From Limimaricola pyoseonensis (GTDB lineage: Bacteria > Pseudomonadota > Alphaproteobacteria > Rhodobacterales > Rhodobacteraceae), in assembly GCF_900102015.1 (NCBI RefSeq), contig NZ_FNAT01000006.1:172116-236115 (forward strand): a stretch of DNA of 64,000 bases. The letters are read 5' to 3'. The position numbers and the translations under genes are program-made. The stretch's first letter is position 1. Every line of letters begins with the position of its first letter. Of the stretch, positions 60,401 through 64,000 are shown piece by piece. Below the pieces are notes generated by a model. It was not told where the DNA came from. It saw nothing but the letters and a program-made list of their open reading frames with translations, and made no database searches.

Positions 60401-63400
60401 GCGGGCTTCGCGACCGCCGCGCCGGTCCCGCTGCCGAGCGAGGTCCTTCTGAACCTGACAACGGCCGACACGCCCACGCATGTGGGGGTGACGTCCTCCG
60501 ACAACAGCCAGCCCGCCGGCAGCTTCACCAGCTTCGAGGCGAGCTGGGACTTCCTGCGCCTGTCGTCGCCGCAATACGTCGAGGGCGGCGACGGGCCGCC
60601 GAGCGACGCCGTGAACGGCGTGGCCGTCGCCGCGGACGACTTCTCGGATGACCGGCTGGCGCCGACCGACATCGGCACGCTGGCGGCGGGCGAGACCGTG
60701 ATCGTCGCCAGCCAGCAGGGCGATGACGCGCCGGGCGGCCGCGATCGCGACTACTTCACCTTCACCGTGGCCGAGGGCCAGGAGCTGACCGGCATCGTGC
60801 TGGAGGGCTGGGAGACCGAGGAGACCGGCACGCCGCAGGCCTTCATCGGAATCAACGACAGCGCGACCGTGCCCACCGATCCGGTGACGTTCGAGGGCGC
60901 GGACCAGATGCTCGGCGGCTACATCTACAACAGCGGCGACGTGGCCAACGGCACGACCCAGGACGGCAACCTGATCGACGAGCTGGGCCAGGGCAGCGAG
61001 CAGGGCGTCGAATTCCGCGACACCGACGGGGACGGCCTCGGGGACGGGTTCACCGCGCCGCTGCCGGCCGGCACCTACACGATCTGGCTCAACCAGGGCG
61101 GCGCGCTTTCGACCGCGACGCTCAAGCTGGTCACCGCGCCGGTCGCCACGGGCGACATCGTGCTGTCCATCACCGATGCCGCGCCGGTCGAGGAGGGCGA
61201 GGGCGCGACGCTGAGCTTCGGCCTCGCCGCGAGCGACGCCTTCACCGGAACCATGGAGGTGCAGTTCGACACGGGCGGCGCCTCGTTCTCGCAGTCGGTC
61301 CAGTTCACCGACGGCGCGGGGGTGCTGATCGTCCCCGCACCGAACGACGAGATCAATGACGGCGACACGACCGTCGGCGTCACCCTGACCGGCGCCACCT
61401 CCGCCGACACCGCAATTCCGATCGTGGTCGACACCGCCGCCGACTCCGCGAGCGGCACAGTGACAGAGGACGACCCCATGGACCCCGAACTGCAGAAGGG
61501 CGACCTCGTCATCGCCATCAATGCCGGCACGGCCGGCGCGATCGTGAACGATGCCATCGAGGGCATCGACTTCGCCGCCGATACCGGCTTCAGCGAGTCG
61601 CAGACCTACACCGACGACAATGCCAACGATCCCAACGGCGACACCGCCGCCTTCGACGGCACGATCTACGAGACCGAGCGTTACGCCAAGCTGCTGACCT
61701 ACACGCTGACCACCAAGGGTGACGGCACGCCGCTGGTGGATGGCGAGCAATACGTGCTCGAGCTCTACTTCGCCGAACTCTACCAGAACGCCGCGAACAA
61801 GCGGAAATTCGATGTCACGCTGAACGGCACCGAGCTGCTCGAGGACGATCTCGACATCGTCGCCGAGGTCGGCTTCGACGACCCGGCCACCCCGGAGGTG
61901 GAGGGCATCTACAAGGTCCAGACCCTCGCCACCGTCGTCGACGGCGCGATCACCATCGAGCTGAACGCGAACGCCGCCGTCGGGGGCATCGACAACGCCA
62001 AGATCAACGGTCTGGCGCTGTTCGAACTGCCCGCCGATCCGTCCGCGGTCAGCGTCTCGGTCGCGGATGTCACCGTGTCGGAGGAGGCCGGCACGGCGGA
62101 TGTCGTCTTCAGCCGGGCGGGCAACACCGACACCGACATGACGATCACCTTCTCGACCGGGGCGGGCACCGCCACGGCGGGCGAGGACTACACCGCCGTC
62201 ACCGCCCAGACGATCACGATCCCGGCCGGCCAGACGAGCGTGACCGCGCAGATCACCCTGACCGGCGACGAGGCCGACGAGGGTACGGAGACCTTCACCG
62301 TCTCGATCGACGATGCCGTGGCCGCGGGCGCCACCGTCACCATCGCCGATGCCGAGGCCACGGTCACGCTGACCGACGACGACGGGGTCGACCCGGCGGA
62401 TATCGACGGCGACGGCATCCTGAACATCGACGACCCCTTCGCCTATGACGGCGGCAACGGCGCGGGCAAGGTGCTGGCCGAGGGCGTGAGCTTCCGCCAG
62501 GACTTCGACACCGAGACGTCGGATCCGTTCAGCGCCGAGGCCGGGTTCTCGGGGATCGTCGTCAACCCGCTCTTCGATCCGGCCGGCACGTCGGCCACCG
62601 ATCCCTATGGCGACCGCACGACCGAAGCCAACGTCTCGGTCGCCGGCGGCGCGCTGAGCGTCACCTCCTCGAACAACGACCTGTTCGGCACCGGCAACAA
62701 CGAGGTGCAGAACGCGATCAAGGACAACTACCAGTCGGCCGTCGACGTCACCGGCGTCGACAGCTTCACGATCGAGGCCAAGGTCGCCAATCCCTTCTTC
62801 GGCGGCCCGGTGCCGAGCAGCTACGCATCCTTCGGCATCACCTTCGGCGCCGGGGGGGTCGACGACTACGTCAAGTTCGTGCTCGGCGGCTTCAACTCCA
62901 CCCCGCGCGTGCAGCTGGCGCAGGAGGACAGCCTGACCGGCGCGAAGGAGGAGAACATCCTGACATCCTCGGGCAGCATCGACGTGACGCTGGCGCAGGA
63001 CGTGGTCTTCTCGGTCGCGATCGACAAGGTGGCGGCCACGGTCCAGGGCGTGGCGACCTTCTTCGCCGCCGACGGCAGCGAGATCGGCGCGATCGCCACA
63101 TCGACGCGCGACATTGCACCGAACGGATCCCTGCAGGCCGCGCTTGACGGAAACAACCCGCTGACCAATGGCACGGGCGGCCTCGCTTACGGCATCTCGA
63201 TCACCGATTTCGGCGGTGCGCCGGGCTTCACCGCCGACTGGGACTACCTCGTGGTCCAGGGCCCCGAACCGGTGAACGACGCGCCCACGGCGGTCACGCT
63301 GAGCCCGGCGACCCTGACCCTGCAGGAGGGCACCGACACCAGCGCCGGCAGCGTCAAGCTGGCCGATATCGCGGTCGTCGATGACGGCATCGGCAGCAAC

Positions 63401-64000
63401 GAGCTGACGCTCGCCGGCGCGGATGCGGGTCTCTTCGTCATCGTCGACGGCGCGAACGGGCCGGAGCTGCACCTCGCCCAAGGCGCCGTTCTGGACTTCG
63501 AGACCGCGCCGCAGATCGACGTGACCGTCAATGTCGACGACGCCGCCGTCGGCGCCACCCCCGACGCGACCGCCGGCTTCACGCTCACGGTCTCGGACGT
63601 CAACGAGGCGCCCACCGCCGTCAGCCTGCAGAACGTCATCGCCTCCATCCCCGAGAATGCCGACACGACGGCCGGGACGACCTTCGTGGCCGATATCGTG
63701 GTGACGGATGACGGGCAGGGCACCAACGCGCTGACGCTCGCGGGCGCGAACGCGGACCTGTTCACGATCGTCGACGGCACGACCGGGCCGGAGCTGCACC
63801 TCAAAGCCGGTGCGGCGCTCGATTTCGAGACCTCGCCGGTGCTCGGCGTCTCGGTGCAGGTGAACGACCCCGACGTCGGCGGCGATGTCGATGCGACCTC
63901 GGACCCGCTGGCGCTGCCGGTGACCGATGCCAACGACGCGCCGACCATCGGCGGGACGATCGCCGGTGTCACCGCCACGACCGGCGAGGCGACCTCCGTG
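54428..64000 (+). CDS. giant multidomain secreted/surface protein (propeller, malectin, Calx-beta, cadherin-like), 3' cut by window edge
   Basis: The frame is open from the ATG at 54428 to the window end with no stop (3191 codons). Domains by approximate residue are as follows. 1-660: glucose/sorbosone-dehydrogenase-like propeller (TALVWGPDGRLYVTEQDG; SAGYRNAYDVEVTEDG). 675-700: calcium-type DHDLDGVDHLNDPF loop. 1053-1076: RTX-like GSGSNTITTGEGNDVVSGS. 1161-1341, 1476-1668 and 2356-2536: malectin-like. 1346-1468: Ig-like. 1674-1782, 2242-2348 and 2538-2656: Calx-beta. 2062-2232: PPC. 2948-3055 and 3057-3168: cadherin-like. No N-terminal signal peptide, which fits type I secretion with a C-terminal signal beyond the window. 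Acidic, Asp/Gly-rich composition fits calcium binding. Probable role: adhesion or carbohydrate binding outside the cell. The long frames on the opposite strand are shadows. Confidence 0.88.
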   Translation, partial: MAVTNDFTASELDLNGKTNIGSPTALVWGPDGRLYVTEQDGDIKVLTVAFGDKDPNDADPTASFHVTDAEDVDLVKTIPNFNDDGTSLGSSKRQVTGIDVTQQYDANGDPVMLASGKPAVVMYVTSSDSRIGAGGGGNDAGLDTNSGMITKLVQQPDGSWEAIDLVRGLARSEENHATNGLEVIQEVVDGKLVSERLIVANGGNANTGAPSNNFAGQQEQPYSAAILEVDLTELAGMPVNTDAASGRKYVYDMPTLNDPIRAGETDAADPFGGNDGLNSAKLIADGPVQIYSAGYRNAYDVEVTEDGRVWTYDNGANNNWGGRPAGEDQDGDTNSTEAETGTPPGYIATNLYVEDNNEIFGNFDPQNWDQLHEVTRSDDLNGRSLSAGEGGASLYTWDHPDHGALQLVYGGHPNPTRAEGARAGILYTPQSGVGNAKLMVSNVDKNGTSDFLEVVDWLSAIGYSDAFINATVVAVDPGVRYADSFAAGFGGAGATGRPTSPGVYSLQEDPNGPIGLPADVEEIVHAVNAIEGDYREAGYTDGSVDTGKGSVNGLAEYTSDIFEGTGVSMKGALFAASLNQGQYYVIGRDGDGVVQTTTTSGRTIAADRVFVPSGGAPLGLASIGDDLVPHGGNEAFRGSVWGAIYKQNGPVIEVLQPGNPESNALLPVYAGQEPSDPTDHDLDGVDHLNDPFEFDADNGIALAAGERMEINFSQVDLAATPEFSGTIGDTGLMGAALDGVTPNRDAKSAADGFGPADQEDGLFDNAGNIIPGGNAPILQIKEVAAGSALNGANTLRDGLHTGVRIDEDVKRLVAEVEVFNWAVDQFDGQGRVTGLTFGDGTQSNFVRFVFGDVGAEGGTLGLEVGIETDDSYAVLATVDDQAFIDALLVGDGTLNQKKVTLQLEIADIGGAYDILARYKVDGQPGFTEVPLNASLPEGVLQQVLDGTHTISDGTGPTLTSGAAIGIVAEKGSATSFTAVDIDAIRVEAFGNEIAAGSAGEVQGAVGTDGTDTVIYDGTDTQLGALPADIENFDGSGSDADFTLTANAASNRIKVGSGSNTITTGEGNDVVSGSLDDLDGDTVTDFSRDDAILIEGFSSADIDSVSYAEGSAILTINDRTFTLDGEDFSGENFDATDGAAYFDFTDTADGLRITSRAPLSPVVAVDAGGFGNKVGTLRDTVLTFQGDEGGAVDGNGFTTPGSTKAYTNAAAQGHDFPDTDLDAILATERSNAGAFSYEIAVPDGTYLVDLIFAEIYFGFPGSNGPANGDGQRIFDVEIEGTEVITNLDIHAEAGGGGKQIVKSFEVEVTDGVLNIDMPAIGAGDGDVNQNKLSGLVVWSVGGSFVPVDATAPVIDSISLENPQSVTDGTRTATVVVTDETGFEAADFTGLTGAVLQFSGYQPASVADPVVTLSNDGKTATLAFEVTPQNDSWTNGTTGTISLLAGAFNDAAGNGTPAASGGFVVQSNLDALDRGLVVRAINIGTADQTPGDLDPDSISGVDDDDRYGGALTDTIIKDAFGNFVTFEADSDAYHSSPKPSQNANVDGQSGSSGSNAGGIDLDGSAYHTYRDSAAASWTSTFGGFANGTYVVELHFAELFATSALQRVGDFTVNGVVFGDDYDAFTAGGGVDRPSFIRKAVTVTDGTIQVLVDDASAGQPGYSAIVVYEAVEPGAVPSLSVEDVIVAEGGTATITVTRTGDLSETTSVDLALSLDGTADAADVGALSAGSVSFAPGEASKTVTLPIVDDAEEEPAETLSVILSNATGSAVIANGSATVTIAASDSGLQAPVGTTIFELDFEGPGGEAIAAGGFDGTLGNKPVDESKSEVENGRLVVQTDEGDINDGTTGGSLSDFTKTVDLSDPALNEIYLTTSFENPFTEALLTSQGVTDGVVPNFVQQGIVLGTGTQVAGEMVKLVWGGVAGGTGAQMWTKGNVVDQKVTIAAMLTGGNGLFDVARVEMSLVVDKAAGTIGQYVTLFDAAGAIIGGVRPVATAGFATAAPVPLPSEVLLNLTTADTPTHVGVTSSDNSQPAGSFTSFEASWDFLRLSSPQYVEGGDGPPSDAVNGVAVAADDFSDDRLAPTDIGTLAAGETVIVASQQGDDAPGGRDRDYFTFTVAEGQELTGIVLEGWETEETGTPQAFIGINDSATVPTDPVTFEGADQMLGGYIYNSGDVANGTTQDGNLIDELGQGSEQGVEFRDTDGDGLGDGFTAPLPAGTYTIWLNQGGALSTATLKLVTAPVATGDIVLSITDAAPVEEGEGATLSFGLAASDAFTGTMEVQFDTGGASFSQSVQFTDGAGVLIVPAPNDEINDGDTTVGVTLTGATSADTAIPIVVDTAADSASGTVTEDDPMDPELQKGDLVIAINAGTAGAIVNDAIEGIDFAADTGFSESQTYTDDNANDPNGDTAAFDGTIYETERYAKLLTYTLTTKGDGTPLVDGEQYVLELYFAELYQNAANKRKFDVTLNGTELLEDDLDIVAEVGFDDPATPEVEGIYKVQTLATVVDGAITIELNANAAVGGIDNAKINGLALFELPADPSAVSVSVADVTVSEEAGTADVVFSRAGNTDTDMTITFSTGAGTATAGEDYTAVTAQTITIPAGQTSVTAQITLTGDEADEGTETFTVSIDDAVAAGATVTIADAEATVTLTDDDGVDPADIDGDGILNIDDPFAYDGGNGAGKVLAEGVSFRQDFDTETSDPFSAEAGFSGIVVNPLFDPAGTSATDPYGDRTTEANVSVAGGALSVTSSNNDLFGTGNNEVQNAIKDNYQSAVDVTGVDSFTIEAKVANPFFGGPVPSSYASFGITFGAGGVDDYVKFVLGGFNSTPRVQLAQEDSLTGAKEENILTSSGSIDVTLAQDVVFSVAIDKVAATVQGVATFFAADGSEIGAIATSTRDIAPNGSLQAALDGNNPLTNGTGGLAYGISITDFGGAPGFTADWDYLVVQGPEPVNDAPTAVTLSPATLTLQEGTDTSAGSVKLADIAVVDDGIGSNELTLAGADAGLFVIVDGANGPELHLAQGAVLDFETAPQIDVTVNVDDAAVGATPDATAGFTLTVSDVNEAPTAVSLQNVIASIPENADTTAGTTFVADIVVTDDGQGTNALTLAGANADLFTIVDGTTGPELHLKAGAALDFETSPVLGVSVQVNDPDVGGDVDATSDPLALPVTDANDAPTIGGTIAGVTATTGEATSV

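Noticed and set aside
58172..63799. 1875-codon open frame on the minus strand
   Set aside because: Same reason: composition mirrors the plus-strand codons and no family motif is seen.
1..64000. tRNA, rRNA, CRISPR arrays, prophage or transposase genes
   Set aside because: Looked for in the gaps between genes and not found; gaps are short and explained by operators, hairpins or leaders.

Overview
The window is very GC-rich (about 70% by eye) and is packed with ABC and TRAP uptake systems, LacI/DeoR/GntR regulators and small catabolic operons joined by ATGA or TGATG overlaps. This is the style of a marine or soil Rhodobacteraceae (Alphaproteobacteria) accessory replicon or catabolic island. No rRNA, tRNA, CRISPR array, transposase or phage gene was seen.

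Layout. (1) 1-4459: end of a hydantoinase/oxoprolinase gene, two tandem DUF917 genes, a lone peptide-type ABC binding protein and a small DUF1127 gene. (2) 4516-13034: nagA, nagB, cutC and a ROK sugar kinase on the minus strand, a divergent LacI regulator, then an amino-acid-type ABC transporter operon that contains a glycosylasparaginase-family hydrolase. Together these read as a route for N-acetylglucosaminyl-asparagine. (3) 13284-25835: an unusual DeoR regulator with a periplasmic-binding-protein-like domain inserted, followed by a sugar ABC transporter and sugar-oxidation genes (mutarotase-like, SDR, SMP-30 lactonase, KDG kinase). These are interleaved with a crotonase, a CaiB-type CoA transferase and a binding protein without a signal peptide. 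(4) 25852-39643: an SDR and a histidinol-dehydrogenase-family gene, a LacI regulator, a TAXI-TRAP operon with an HpcH/HpaI aldolase, and an AtuA (DUF1446) operon with its own TAXI-TRAP, a cyclase-family gene and a GntR regulator. A shared motif, TGAAA-N3-TTTCA, lies before three of these transcription units. A second palindrome links the GntR gene to the AtuA promoter. (5) 39732-48518: a third TAXI-TRAP system transcribed with an HcnABC/DadA-like amino-acid oxidation set and a RidA imine deaminase, divergent from a LacI regulator. (6) 49984-53459: a remnant of a shikimate-dehydrogenase-like gene, then a DctPQM-type TRAP operon behind two tandem LacI-like operators. (7) 54428-64000: one giant open frame on the plus strand that runs off the window (more than 3191 residues). 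It has a sugar-dehydrogenase-like propeller, three malectin-like domains, Calx-beta, a PPC domain and cadherin-like repeats, and looks like a type-I-secreted surface protein. The long open frames opposite it are antisense shadows.

The genes work as separate import-and-degrade modules, each with its own regulator. Hairpins recur between binding-protein and permease genes and probably keep binding protein in excess. Functions are assigned from recognised families. Pathway substrates are inferences.
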